Assembly (NCBI GenBank): GCA_026992595.1
Contig: JALWZW010000017.1
Location: forward strand, 1 to 24,368
Length of the DNA stretch: 24,368 nt
Source of the DNA: Microcaldota archaeon
GTDB lineage: Archaea; Micrarchaeota; Micrarchaeia; Anstonellales; Bilamarchaeaceae
Direction: 5' to 3'
Under the pieces are notes generated by a model, which was given only the letters and a program-made list of their open reading frames with translations, was not told the origin of the DNA and did not search any database. Below, one piece after another: positions 1 to 8,247 of the stretch. Position 1 is the first letter of the stretch; the number at the start of each line of letters is the position of its first letter. Position numbers and translations under genes: made by a program.

Positions 1-144
1 GAAGTGTGCGATGTGCTTGTGACACCGGTGCCAGATTCGCAAGTAAGGTTGATGGAACTTACCTATTTGCTTTCAACCCGCAGAGTCCCTTACACCCAAG
101 TGGCAGAGGGTAACTTTTTAAGACGTTTAGACCGCGACCGCTAA
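1..144 (+). CDS. C-terminal 47 residues of an unrecognised protein (5' end outside window)
   Basis: Frame 1 is open from the first base to a TAA at 142-144. The visible residues begin EVCDVLVTPVPDSQVRLMEL and end FLRRLDRDR. I do not recognise the family. The VLVTPVPDS piece looks faintly like the PRPP-binding loop of PurF-type phosphoribosyltransferases, but the rest does not follow that family, so no function is assigned. The gene converges on the polD small-subunit gene, with 38 nt between the two stop codons. A T7 run follows its stop, which supports this being a real gene end. Confidence 0.6.
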   Translation, partial: EVCDVLVTPVPDSQVRLMELTYLLSTRRVPYTQVAEGNFLRRLDRDR

Positions 145-146
145 CT

Positions 147-156
147 CTCTTTTTTT
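147..156 (+). terminator. T-rich archaeal terminator after the left-edge gene
   Basis: Seven consecutive T residues (150-156), preceded by a pyrimidine-rich stretch, start 5 nt after the TAA of the + strand gene. Archaeal RNA polymerase terminates at such T-runs without needing a hairpin. No comparable T-run is seen for the minus-strand gene that converges here. Confidence 0.5.
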
Positions 157-182
157 CTCCGCGCCCTTTCTCTCAAAACCAC

Positions 183-1454
183 CTAATGCTTAAAATCTAT
201 ACTAACCAACCTGCCAGTTTTTAATTCATAGACAGGCACAATGCCGGGCGTAGGGATATGCCCTTGCTTTATCTGAAACTCTGTTTGGTCCTGAAAAGTT
301 CCTGAATTTACCACCAATGTTCCCCGGTAAAAATAATAACCATTTTTATGCACATGGCCCGCATGAAAGACATCTGGCGGCTCATCAATGGCCATATAAT
401 CCACTCTTTCAGGAATTATAGGGTTTGCACCCTCTCCATAAATAGGTGAAAGATGTCTGCGTTTAAGAAATTCCACCATCACTTTCTCCGGCTCGCTATA
501 AGAAAGGCCTGGAATGTTGGCAATCATAGAATCCATAGAGGTGCCATGATAGATGAGGTGATTTATCCCCTCCACGCTAAACCTAGAGGGATTTCCTACC
601 CTTACCGCATCCCCTTCAAAAAACTCCTTACCTAAAGCGGGCTGGGGCTCCCCTCTCCGCACCGCATCATGGTTGCCTGGGCATACAATAACCTCTATAT
701 AATCAGGAATTTCTTCCAAAAATTTATCTAAAAGCTTATATTGCCCAAAGATATCTTTTATTGCCAATTCCTTCTCCTGGCCCGGATAAACACCCACCCC
801 ATCCACAACATCGCCAGCAATAGCTATATATTTAACCTTGCCTGCCAGTTCCTTTGCTTCTGAACGGCCATGAAGCCATTCCACAAAAGCGCTTAAACAC
901 TCTTCCAAAAAATACCTGCTCCCAAAATGAATATCCGAGATATAAGCAATGGCCAAATCCCTTTCTGCAAACTTTCGCTCCCTTACCACCGGCAGGTCAG
1001 GCCAATCAAAATCATCCACAATCATAAACGCTTCCAGCATCTTACCGCTTACATAAAGTACCTCGTCCCTTATTATCTTCCTCCCTTTTTCCATCAATTG
1101 CTCTTTTTGAGCGGAGATAATTGCATTTACAGTGCCTGTTAAATCCTCCAATTGGACAAGAAGGTTTCCTTTCTTGGTCTCTCTAATGTCGCGCACCATC
1201 CCTACAACTGCGCATTTTTCCCCAACGCGCGTTTTAGCATAAGAGATTTCCACAAAGCTCTTTCCGCCTCTTCTAAAAATTTGAGCAATGCGCTCATAGC
1301 GATTTCTAAAAAGCGCTACAAAATCTTCCACCCTGCCCTTAGTACGAGAAGCACCTGTAACATCGCGTTTATGGTCCACCACAATATCTGCATCATATTC
1401 TTTTGCGATAGGATTGAAATAAGAAGGGCGGTTAACAATCACTTCTGTCCTCAT
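183..1454 (-). CDS. polB: DNA polymerase D small subunit (DP1), 3'-5' exonuclease subunit
   Basis: This is the small subunit of the archaeal replicative polymerase PolD, which supplies the proofreading exonuclease through an MRE11-like phosphoesterase domain. Residues ~75-145 form an OB fold (VGMVRDIRETKKGNLLVQLE). The calcineurin-like domain follows with all metal-binding motifs intact: SDIH (D174, H176), GDVVDG (D215), PGNHD (N261, H262), YHG (H303) and GHVH (H367, H369). At 423 residues it is short for the family, because it lacks the long flexible N-terminal region found in Pyrococcus proteins. The start is well fixed: its ATG overlaps the UPF0147 stop as ATGA, implying coupled translation. 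The large subunit DP2 is not in the window. It is the last gene of the ftsZ-led run. The symbol follows archaeal usage for DP1. Confidence 0.95.
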   Translation of the reverse strand: MRTEVIVNRPSYFNPIAKEYDADIVVDHKRDVTGASRTKGRVEDFVALFRNRYERIAQIFRRGGKSFVEISYAKTRVGEKCAVVGMVRDIRETKKGNLLVQLEDLTGTVNAIISAQKEQLMEKGRKIIRDEVLYVSGKMLEAFMIVDDFDWPDLPVVRERKFAERDLAIAYISDIHFGSRYFLEECLSAFVEWLHGRSEAKELAGKVKYIAIAGDVVDGVGVYPGQEKELAIKDIFGQYKLLDKFLEEIPDYIEVIVCPGNHDAVRRGEPQPALGKEFFEGDAVRVGNPSRFSVEGINHLIYHGTSMDSMIANIPGLSYSEPEKVMVEFLKRRHLSPIYGEGANPIIPERVDYMAIDEPPDVFHAGHVHKNGYYFYRGTLVVNSGTFQDQTEFQIKQGHIPTPGIVPVYELKTGRLVSIDFKH

Positions 1455-1690
1455 TTTTGTTCCTCTAAAGCGCTCATTATAGACCAGATTTGGGTGCGTG
1501 CATGGGGAGGCATATTTATATCTTCCATTACGCTTTCAATTAAATAAATAGCAGCGCCCACCTTTACAGAAAGCTCCTCATCTCCTTCCAAACGCGCCTT
1601 TGCATCAGAAAGCGCCTTTCTTATATTTTTAGGAATGGTAGGGTCATTAACTAATGCGTCTAACATTGCGATAATGTCTGTCAATTCCAT
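1451..1690 (-). CDS. UPF0147 family protein
   Basis: A small helical archaeal protein of unknown function, recognised from the family pattern: DPTIPKNIRKAL near the N-terminus, ELSVKVGAAIYLIE in the middle, and a C-terminal NMPPHARTQIWSIMSALE. I chose the ATG at 1688-1690 (79 residues). It lies 4-5 nt after GGTG on the minus strand, while the longer reading frame to 1702 would begin with TTG and put the Shine-Dalgarno inside the gene. Its stop overlaps the ATG of the polD small-subunit gene, so the two are probably translated together. Whether the product works with PolD is unknown. Confidence 0.88.
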   Translation of the reverse strand: MELTDIIAMLDALVNDPTIPKNIRKALSDAKARLEGDEELSVKVGAAIYLIESVMEDINMPPHARTQIWSIMSALEEQK

Positions 1691-1725
1691 AACACCACCC
1701 AAACACTAAATAAAAGAAAGATTAT

Positions 1726-2234
1726 TTAATGGTAAAGTGCAGAATGTTTAATAAATTCTTTCGCACGGCTTAAAAGAAAGCCCAAACATTCGCTTCTGCT
1801 TCCCTGCACAGCGTTCCATTCCTCTACCAGCGATTTATAGGCGCGAAGTTCACGCTCCAAAGCATCAGTAAGAGAAGGGGGCGGCGGAGAGAATCTAAAA
1901 ATAACGCGCGAGAGAGTAGGGCAGGAGGTTTTTGAAATACTGCCATCTATACGATGGGGATAGAGGCGGCAGGAAAGAGGAGCATCTTTGTAGATAGAGC
2001 AAAAAGTGCCTTTTAAAAAAAGCAAGGATGGGAACGAAAACCTAGCACCCCTTCTCCCTCAGAAAAAAGCAGGATAAGTTCTTCGTCATAAGTTAAAAAA
2101 GAGGGGCTGTGAAACTCAACAAACTTTTCTGGAGGCAAACCGCTTGCCTTTTCTGCCCTTAAAACATCAAAGATGGTAACCGTTATCTTAAAGTTTTTGC
2201 AGCAACGCCCGTCACAAAGCGCACAGCCGTTCAC
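1726..2234 (-). CDS. YkgJ-family cysteine-cluster protein, split by a -1 frameshift at a T7 run
   Basis: Two overlapping frames together give one YkgJ-type (zinc/iron-chelating CxxCxxxCC) protein of about 169 residues. The first frame starts at GTG 2234, overlapping the gatE stop as GTGA. It carries C4, C7, C11 and C12 (CALCDGRCC) and runs to HPCFF before a TAA at 2013-2015. The second frame continues LKGTFCSIYKDAPLSCRLYPH, which is the second half of the family signature (PC..C.IY...P..CR.YP). The switch lies in TTTTTTTAAAA (minus strand, 2011-2021): re-reading one T, or adding one, restores the whole protein. The cause may be a homopolymer sequencing error, a real mutation, or -1 slippage. 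The downstream frame shows no decay. The biochemical role of the family is poorly defined. Confidence 0.75.
2011..2021 (-). other. T7-A4 slippery tract at the frameshift in the ykgJ-like gene
   Basis: Minus-strand codons read TGC TTT TTT TAA in the initial frame. A -1 slip of the last TTT on the homopolymer gives TGC TTT TTT TTA AAA GGC, which continues the conserved Cys motif without a gap. The stop codon sits next to the slip, the arrangement expected of a stop-promoted slippage site. It is equally what a one-base homopolymer error would look like. Confidence 0.6.
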
Positions 2235-3952
2235 CCTATCATCTCCTTCAACTCCTTAGGGTCAACCCTTAAACGATATTTGGAGATTATTTTCTTAAAA
2301 TCGCGCCCTTCTCTCTCAACCAACCGCTTCAATTCACTGCCCTTTATGCGCTCCACACCCAAACGCTCCACCGCCTCCTTAACGCTAAGCCCATGCTTGG
2401 CAGCAAAAGCAAGAATGTCAGGAAAGGCAGATTTTACAATCTTTTCCTCTGCATATAAGGAGAGAAGTTCTTTAACCAAGCTTTCATCCACCATCACCCC
2501 TTCTCTCCTCAAAGCCACCAGCGTATTTTCAAGCAAAGAGGCCACCAATTTAGGCGGGTAGTGTTGGGAAAGGCGGAGGAAGAGGTGGAGGTGATGGGAT
2601 TTAATTAGTTTTTTTGCAAATTCCTTTCCCACCTGTTGCTCTAATGTTTTTTCCAATTCTTGAGGGGTAAGGAGTTTGGTTAGGTGGGGGAGGAGAGGAG
2701 CAGTAGCAATAGGAGGAATGTCTGTTTCAGGATAGAGCCGCGCCCTGCCTGGCAAAGGCCTCATATAGGAAGTGCTCCCGTCAGCATTTGCTTTCCTCGT
2801 CTCTTTAGGCACAAAAAGCATGGAAGCGCGCCTTTTCACCTCTTCCAGCGCCTTCAACCCCTCCTCACCTGCCACCAACACAAAGCAGTTGCCCAAAGAA
2901 GCGCGTAGGGAGGCAATCTCTGAAGAAGAAAAGCCGTATTTTGCCAAATCCTCATCAGAATGTATGATGCCTCTCACTCCCATACTCTTAGCATAATCGC
3001 TCAACTCTGTTCCAAACCTCCTTCCCTCATAAAGCTCCTTCCCCAACAACCCTTCAAAACCCTTCATCTCTAAGCCAAAAACACACCTATTTTTCACAAT
3101 TTTAGAAGAGGTATCTTTAAATAGATCAGTCACCTCTTTAATTGCGCCTGGCCTTGCCCCTCTCTTCTTCACCTCCTCTATAATCTCCAACAGCGCTTTT
3201 TGCCTCCTAACCTCTTTTTCTAGCAGCAAAGGTAAAGTGTGCAGATCCTGAGCGCCTTTTATTTCCACACGCGCGCCCCCTTCCACCGAGATATTAACAT
3301 CCTGCCTAATTGTCCCTAATCCTCTCGCAACATAAGGGCTCATCCTAAGAAGCATACCTATCTTTTCTGCCGTCTCTTTCAAATGCGCGCCGTCCTTTAT
3401 ATCAGGCGAGGTGCTTATTTCTACCAAAGGAATACCCAAACGGTCCAACCTATAAACCGCTTTGCCCCCCTCCCGCGCCACAATACCTGCGCTTTCCTCT
3501 TCTAAAGCAATGCTTTCAATACCTACCCTACCTTTAGAGGTCTCAATATAACCATTCATAGCAATTAACGCGGTTCTTTGGAAGCCAGAGGTGTTGCTTC
3601 CGTCAAGCACAATCTTTCGCATAACATGTATCTCGTCCACAATGTCTGCATTAAGCGCCTGCGCTATTTCTAAAGCAACTTTTAAGGCGGTTTTGTCCAT
3701 CTCAGAAGGCGGCTCCTCATCCATCTCCACCAAACAGCAAGCGCGCGGGTAGACCTGGTATTCAAAAAGCCGCGCCCTTTCACTTTCCTTTTCTGCGGCT
3801 ATATCCACCTCTCCCAACTCGCTTGCCACTGCATGCAGGCGCCTAAAAAAGCTAAAAAGCGGCTTCTCATCACATAAAATAGAAGGGCATCTGCAAAAGA
3901 GTTTTCCTGTATTTAGCCGTTGATGGATTTCAATACCTGCCTTGATAGCCAT
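2231..3952 (-). CDS. gatE: Glu-tRNA(Gln) amidotransferase subunit E
   Basis: GatE binds Glu-tRNA(Gln), phosphorylates the glutamyl group and receives ammonia from GatD to form Gln-tRNA(Gln). The N-terminal GatB/E core starts KAGIEIHQRLNTGKLFCRCP. It continues through the conserved stretches SNTSGFQRTALIA, RLGIPLVEISTSPDI and GTIRQDVNISVEGG. A GAD-type insert specific to GatE follows (about residues 300-380), then RLYPETDIPP and a C-terminal YqeY-like helical tail domain. The length, about 573 residues, is normal. I prefer the ATG at 3950-3952; a GTG one codon upstream is possible. The start lies inside the 3' end of gatD, an overlap of 23 nt, so the two subunits are translationally coupled. 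Its stop overlaps the start of the ykgJ-like gene. Confidence 0.96.
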   Translation of the reverse strand: MAIKAGIEIHQRLNTGKLFCRCPSILCDEKPLFSFFRRLHAVASELGEVDIAAEKESERARLFEYQVYPRACCLVEMDEEPPSEMDKTALKVALEIAQALNADIVDEIHVMRKIVLDGSNTSGFQRTALIAMNGYIETSKGRVGIESIALEEESAGIVAREGGKAVYRLDRLGIPLVEISTSPDIKDGAHLKETAEKIGMLLRMSPYVARGLGTIRQDVNISVEGGARVEIKGAQDLHTLPLLLEKEVRRQKALLEIIEEVKKRGARPGAIKEVTDLFKDTSSKIVKNRCVFGLEMKGFEGLLGKELYEGRRFGTELSDYAKSMGVRGIIHSDEDLAKYGFSSSEIASLRASLGNCFVLVAGEEGLKALEEVKRRASMLFVPKETRKANADGSTSYMRPLPGRARLYPETDIPPIATAPLLPHLTKLLTPQELEKTLEQQVGKEFAKKLIKSHHLHLFLRLSQHYPPKLVASLLENTLVALRREGVMVDESLVKELLSLYAEEKIVKSAFPDILAFAAKHGLSVKEAVERLGVERIKGSELKRLVEREGRDFKKIISKYRLRVDPKELKEMIG

Positions 3953-5189
3953 CACCCACCCAACTTCTTCTGCTTATCTCTCCAGCCACATTGCGTTCTA
4001 ACAGCGTCTTTGCCTTTTTTACATCCTTTTCTTTCCCCAACACCCAACCTAATTTAACATAAGCCGCCTCTGGTGTCCAGTCAAGACCATCCCCCACCAC
4101 GCCCAATTCCTTAAGCAACCTGCCGTTAGAATAAACATTATGGGAAAGCCTTCCTGCAAGGCATTGGGAAGCGATAGCAACCAGCACACCGCTTTCCACC
4201 AATTCCTTAACTTCCTTATAAACCCCTTTTCCCCCAAAAAAGCCCAAAGGCAAATGTCCCAAACCAGTACCTACAAAAAGAACACCGTCAAAATCGCGCA
4301 GTTTTTCCACCAATTTAGGGGAAAGATTAGGGTGCGCATAAACCATACATACATTAGCATTAAAATGCTTTTCCGCTCTTAAAGGTGCTCTATTTTTAAG
4401 AGAAGAGAACGCTTCAAAAGATTGGTTTCTGTAATCCACTTTTGCAAGAGGAAGCGCAGAAACGCTTTTAAACGCATCCCTTCGGGAAGTGTGCATCTTT
4501 CTTACCCGCGTCCCGCGATGGAGGTAGCAAAAATCGTCGTTGGTAGAAGCGTGCATGCATGCCGCCACCTCCCCAAAATCCTGAGTAGCAGAGAAAACAG
4601 CATTCATTAAGTTCAATCTATTATCGCTAGAGGGGCGGTCAGAGCTTCTCTGAGCACCTACCAGCACCACAGGTGCAGGGAGAGAAGGCAAAGCATAAGA
4701 GAGAAAGGCGGCGGTGTAAGAAAGCGTATCAGTGCCGTGCAAAATCACCACCCCCTTCGCGCCTTCCTTGAGAGCACTTTCCACATTTTCACAAATCTTA
4801 AACCATTCCTCCACCCCCATATCTTCAGAAAAAACGCTTAAAACCTGTTTAGATGCAATGGGCCAGCGCGCAAGTTCAGGAAAAATGGCGCGGAGTTCTG
4901 AGGGAGTGATGGAAGGATAGACCGCGCCGGTGCGATAATCCACTTTAGAGGCAATAGTGCCGCCGCAACCTAAAATAGCTACTTTGCCCTCCGCGCTTTC
5001 CTCTTCCCTCTCCACCTCTCCCCTCTTTTCCGCCTTCTTAAGAAGTTTAACAGAATCTGCCCCAATCCCAATATTATATCCATTATCCAATTTAATAACA
5101 GTGTATTGAGAAGAGGAGGGCATTAAAATGCCGCGGTAAGTGCGGCCTTTGTAAGAAACCTCCACTAAATCGCCCGCTTCCGCCTCCAT
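3930..5189 (-). CDS. gatD: Glu-tRNA(Gln) amidotransferase subunit D (asparaginase-type)
   Basis: GatD hydrolyses an amide donor to supply ammonia to GatE in the archaeal indirect route to Gln-tRNA(Gln). Residues 1-55 form the small beta-barrel N-terminal domain, and an L-asparaginase-like domain follows. The catalytic residues known for this family can be placed: T78 in GGTIAS, T153 and D154 in HGTDT, and K231 in RKMHTSRRDAFKS. The GAQRSSDRPSSDNRLN segment is also typical. The length (419) is close to normal. The ATG follows the aglB stop with one base between them (TGA-g-ATG), and the 3' end overlaps gatE. Possession of GatDE implies that Gln-tRNA(Gln) is made by transamidation rather than by a GlnRS. 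Confidence 0.96.
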   Translation of the reverse strand: MEAEAGDLVEVSYKGRTYRGILMPSSSQYTVIKLDNGYNIGIGADSVKLLKKAEKRGEVEREEESAEGKVAILGCGGTIASKVDYRTGAVYPSITPSELRAIFPELARWPIASKQVLSVFSEDMGVEEWFKICENVESALKEGAKGVVILHGTDTLSYTAAFLSYALPSLPAPVVLVGAQRSSDRPSSDNRLNLMNAVFSATQDFGEVAACMHASTNDDFCYLHRGTRVRKMHTSRRDAFKSVSALPLAKVDYRNQSFEAFSSLKNRAPLRAEKHFNANVCMVYAHPNLSPKLVEKLRDFDGVLFVGTGLGHLPLGFFGGKGVYKEVKELVESGVLVAIASQCLAGRLSHNVYSNGRLLKELGVVGDGLDWTPEAAYVKLGWVLGKEKDVKKAKTLLERNVAGEISRRSWVGDGYQGRY

Positions 5190-5190
5190 C

Positions 5191-8100
5191 TCACTCCCTC
5201 ATATAAATCTTTACATTACCGTCCTCGCTGGCGAAAACCTGTCTAAAGCCCTCTAATTCATCTATGAAAAGCCCTTTATAAAGATTTGATCTGTAGAATG
5301 GCCAGCGCGCGTCTTGATAGCCATCCACCACTTCCCCGCCTTCTCCCAACCAAATTTTATCCTTAGTGTAAAGAAGGGTGGCTTGGGTGGCAGGGCCTTT
5401 GGCCGTCGCTATTTGAGTGGCAAAGGCCAAAATAGCCCTATTAAGCTTCAACTCCCCTAATTCATTAGTTTGGTTGAGAAGATAGGTGGTGGTGATTTTA
5501 GAGCCATCTGCAAGCACCGCATCGCCTACACAATAGGCAGGTACAAGGCGTACCCTCTCACACCCAGGCCTAAAGTTCGCGCATTGCTGAGGATAAAAGG
5601 GAGTGTAGCGGTCATCTATATAAGTATAATAAGCCATCCTTCCATTTTTTCCTGTGATGTTTGAAATGGTGCAGCGTTCCTCTGTAATAATAATGGTCTC
5701 CCAAAGATATTCAGATTCGCACTTTGACTGGCCGGGAGCAAAGGAAACATTGGTTCTATTCATCCATACGCAGGAGAGGTAGTTAAGAGCACCATATTTG
5801 CCTCCAAAGTTGTTGCCGCCCAAGATTAACTCTGTATCAAAAAGCACATATTTAGCGCCCACACGCTCCATAAAGTTTTTCAACTGCTCTGGAGAAGCGT
5901 GCAAGAACATGTTTGCGGTTTCATACTGCAAGGGCGGATACCTATGCTCATTCCTTATTACCGCGTTCCTTTCCCCAAAGTAATTAATCCAATGACCATA
6001 ATCCCACCAAGATAGAATGCGCGCCCCTTCTTCTGTATTCTCCCTTATCCATTCCATGCTTTCTAACCAATAGGGAGCAATCAAGGAGCATTTAGCAAAT
6101 ACTGCATAACCTTCTAAAACATCTCTCCTGGAAAAATCAGAAATGAGAGAGGCAGCGCACAGCTCAGGGTCAAACAATCTAAAGCCGCTGCTCCATTTCT
6201 CAGGGTTGTTGGCAACATCGCATAGTTTGGCTATGCCGGTTTCATCGCACAGTTTAGCGAATTTTTCATAAAATAAAGAGGGTTGGTTATAATAGACGGG
6301 CTTAAAAGCGGCAACCAAAAAGCCGGGGGCGGTGAAATTGTAGAAGAATTGAAGGAAGAGGAGCAGGGCGTATAAGTATTCCTTTTTCTTTAAGGGAAGG
6401 TCATAAAGCGTTAGCGCAACTAAAGGAGCAAAAAGAAAGCCAGTATATATTGTATATTTAGCTTTAAGAGCGCCTACAACCACCGCAGGAAGAATTAAAG
6501 CAAAAGTTAAGAAATGCTCTCGCGCATGCTCTTTTTTCCAAATGCGATAGGCAGTAAGGGCGATGAATAGCGAGAACCAAAACAAGAACAGAGAATTTTC
6601 CTTTTCCACATAACTTAAAGAGGAATTGAACAGGAAATTAAGGAAAGAGATGATTGCTTGGAGAATAAGATTTCCGATGAGGGAGAAGGGAACGCCAAGC
6701 AAAGCAAGGAGAGAAGCGGCAAGATTTACAACATCCTTTCCTAAAAATCTGAGGAAGAATGAGGAGATGCTGGCATAATCATCAGCAATAAAGCCCAACG
6801 AAGGGCCAAAATCTGGGGAAGCAACCCCTTGCTCAGCAATGGTGCGGGCAAGGGGAGTGGTAAATTGCGCTACCCTTAACCCAATATAGCCAGGGAGTTT
6901 TTCCCCTAAAGGAGTGAAGGCAAGGGCAACAAGGAAGAGGGAGAAGAGAGCGGCGAGAATTTGAACATTTCTATAATAGTAAGAAAGAGCCAAGAAAGCA
7001 AGGGAGAGCCAAAAGAGCGAGAAGGCAAGGTTTATGCCCAAAAAGGCGCCTGCAAGCAACAGAGCGCATAAAAAGCCGCTCACATATATCAAAACATCTT
7101 TAGGTAGAGAAAAGCGTTCCAGCGCTTTTTTATAATTAAGAAGAATGAATAAGAAAAGAGGGGCAGAAGCAAAAGGAATAGAGAAAAGCAATCTGCCAAA
7201 ATTATTGGGAGAAAAAAGTGAATAAATAGCCCCTGAAAGCAAGAAAGCGGCTAAAAGGTAGAGAGAAGCGTTGAAAAGAAAGCTGAGTTCTTCTTCCCTG
7301 TCCTTTAAATAAGCAAAAAGACCGTCCAATATAAAGAATAAAGTAAGGGCAACAGAAGCAAAGATGGTGGAATTGCTACCCAAGGAGACAGCAAAAATAC
7401 CAAGCATGGTGCTATATAAGAATAATTTGTTTTTCCTTGTGAAATAAAGGGCAAGAGAGGCAAGCATAAAGGAGAGGGAGAAGAAAGCATAGGGCTGCAC
7501 CTCCATAACGCCTGCAAACATCTTTTGTATCAAAGAGGGCATAAATGCTAAAAGACCGCCTGCAAGCAACCCTGCTTTCCTATCAGAAAGAGAAGCGGTA
7601 AAGAGGTAGATGAAGAAAACGGTAAGCATTGCTGCCAAAGGAGGGTAGGTTGCGGCGATAGATGCCAAAAGAAGGTTGTTGTATTCTGTAGAGCCCTTAT
7701 AGAGAACATACCAAATTGCCTCTAAATAAGCGAGAAGGGGAACCTGCCTGTGATCCACTTCCAGTACAGGATACCATGCTGTTTGATCATTGAGGGGATT
7801 TCCCCCTAATGTTATAATCTGAGTGGCCACATAAGTGTAATAATAGGGGTCTAATTCCATAAAGACAGGAGAAAGAGAGGAAAAGCGGATGAGAAAGGAA
7901 ACCAACAAAAGCAAAATTAAAATAGGGCTGACCCTGTCATTAAGCACATCTTTAAGAGAAAAAGAGAGGGAAGGTTTCTCCCTTATCCATAAGTAGACAC
8001 CCAATAAAAAGGGGAGGAGAAGGGAAAGCAGGGCAAGGGGGTAAGAAAATTTAATGCCAACTAAAAATAAAAGAAAGGGGAGAGCAGGAGTAAGGACGGC

Positions 8101-8235
8101 TACGGCAGCAGTGCCTAAAAGGATTTTTTCTACCATAAGCAGGTTTTCCCGCTTAAGAAGAGAAATTCCAATAAGTGCTCCTGAGATTAAAAAGCTTAAC
8201 AGCACTAAAAACAACTGCCAAAAGTTAAAATCAAC
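5191..8235 (-). CDS. aglB: Oligosaccharyltransferase AglB/STT3
   Basis: This is the catalytic enzyme of N-glycosylation. It moves a lipid-linked glycan to Asn in N-x-S/T sequons on the outer face of the membrane. The N-terminal ~630 residues are a many-helix membrane domain (roughly 13 spans). The first luminal acidic motif is ELDPYYY (D130). The hallmark SWWDYG motif is W744-G748. Further on, FDTELILGGNNFGGKYG may be the DK-type motif of archaeal enzymes. The end is a soluble beta-rich domain. The GTG start (8236-8238) lies about 6 nt after GGTG, and this Shine-Dalgarno overlaps the ftsZ stop region. The full reading frame including that GTG ends at 8238. The gap to ftsZ is 9 nt and to gatD 1 nt. 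The neighbouring giant protein is a plausible substrate. Confidence 0.95.
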   Translation of the reverse strand, partial: VDFNFWQLFLVLLSFLISGALIGISLLKRENLLMVEKILLGTAAVAVLTPALPFLLFLVGIKFSYPLALLSLLLPFLLGVYLWIREKPSLSFSLKDVLNDRVSPILILLLLVSFLIRFSSLSPVFMELDPYYYTYVATQIITLGGNPLNDQTAWYPVLEVDHRQVPLLAYLEAIWYVLYKGSTEYNNLLLASIAATYPPLAAMLTVFFIYLFTASLSDRKAGLLAGGLLAFMPSLIQKMFAGVMEVQPYAFFSLSFMLASLALYFTRKNKLFLYSTMLGIFAVSLGSNSTIFASVALTLFFILDGLFAYLKDREEELSFLFNASLYLLAAFLLSGAIYSLFSPNNFGRLLFSIPFASAPLFLFILLNYKKALERFSLPKDVLIYVSGFLCALLLAGAFLGINLAFSLFWLSLAFLALSYYYRNVQILAALFSLFLVALAFTPLGEKLPGYIGLRVAQFTTPLARTIAEQGVASPDFGPSLGFIADDYASISSFFLRFLGKDVVNLAASLLALLGVPFSLIGNLILQAIISFLNFLFNSSLSYVEKENSLFLFWFSLFIALTAYRIWKKEHAREHFLTFALILPAVVVGALKAKYTIYTGFLFAPLVALTLYDLPLKKKEYLYALLLFLQFFYNFTAPGFLVAAFKPVYYNQPSLFYEKFAKLCDETGIAKLCDVANNPEKWSSGFRLFDPELCAASLISDFSRRDVLEGYAVFAKCSLIAPYWLESMEWIRENTEEGARILSWWDYGHWINYFGERNAVIRNEHRYPPLQYETANMFLHASPEQLKNFMERVGAKYVLFDTELILGGNNFGGKYGALNYLSCVWMNRTNVSFAPGQSKCESEYLWETIIITEERCTISNITGKNGRMAYYTYIDDRYTPFYPQQCANFRPGCERVRLVPAYCVGDAVLADGSKITTTYLLNQTNELGELKLNRAILAFATQIATAKGPATQATLLYTKDKIWLGEGGEVVDGYQDARWPFYRSNLYKGLFIDELEGFRQVFASEDGNVKIYMRE

Positions 8236-8247
8236 CACACTTTCACC

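Noticed and set aside
1..144. Left-edge fragment as amidophosphoribosyltransferase (PurF)
   Set aside because: Only the VLVTPVPDS stretch is similar; the following residues lack the GYSR-type and RTFI-type segments expected of PurF.
1691..1702. TTG start of UPF0147 at 1702
   Set aside because: The ATG at 1690 has a GGTG ribosome site at good spacing, and the extra four residues (MGGV) encode that site.
1726..2234. Two separate small genes
   Set aside because: Neither half has the full YkgJ signature, while joining them across the T7 run restores it exactly, so they are one broken or recoded gene.
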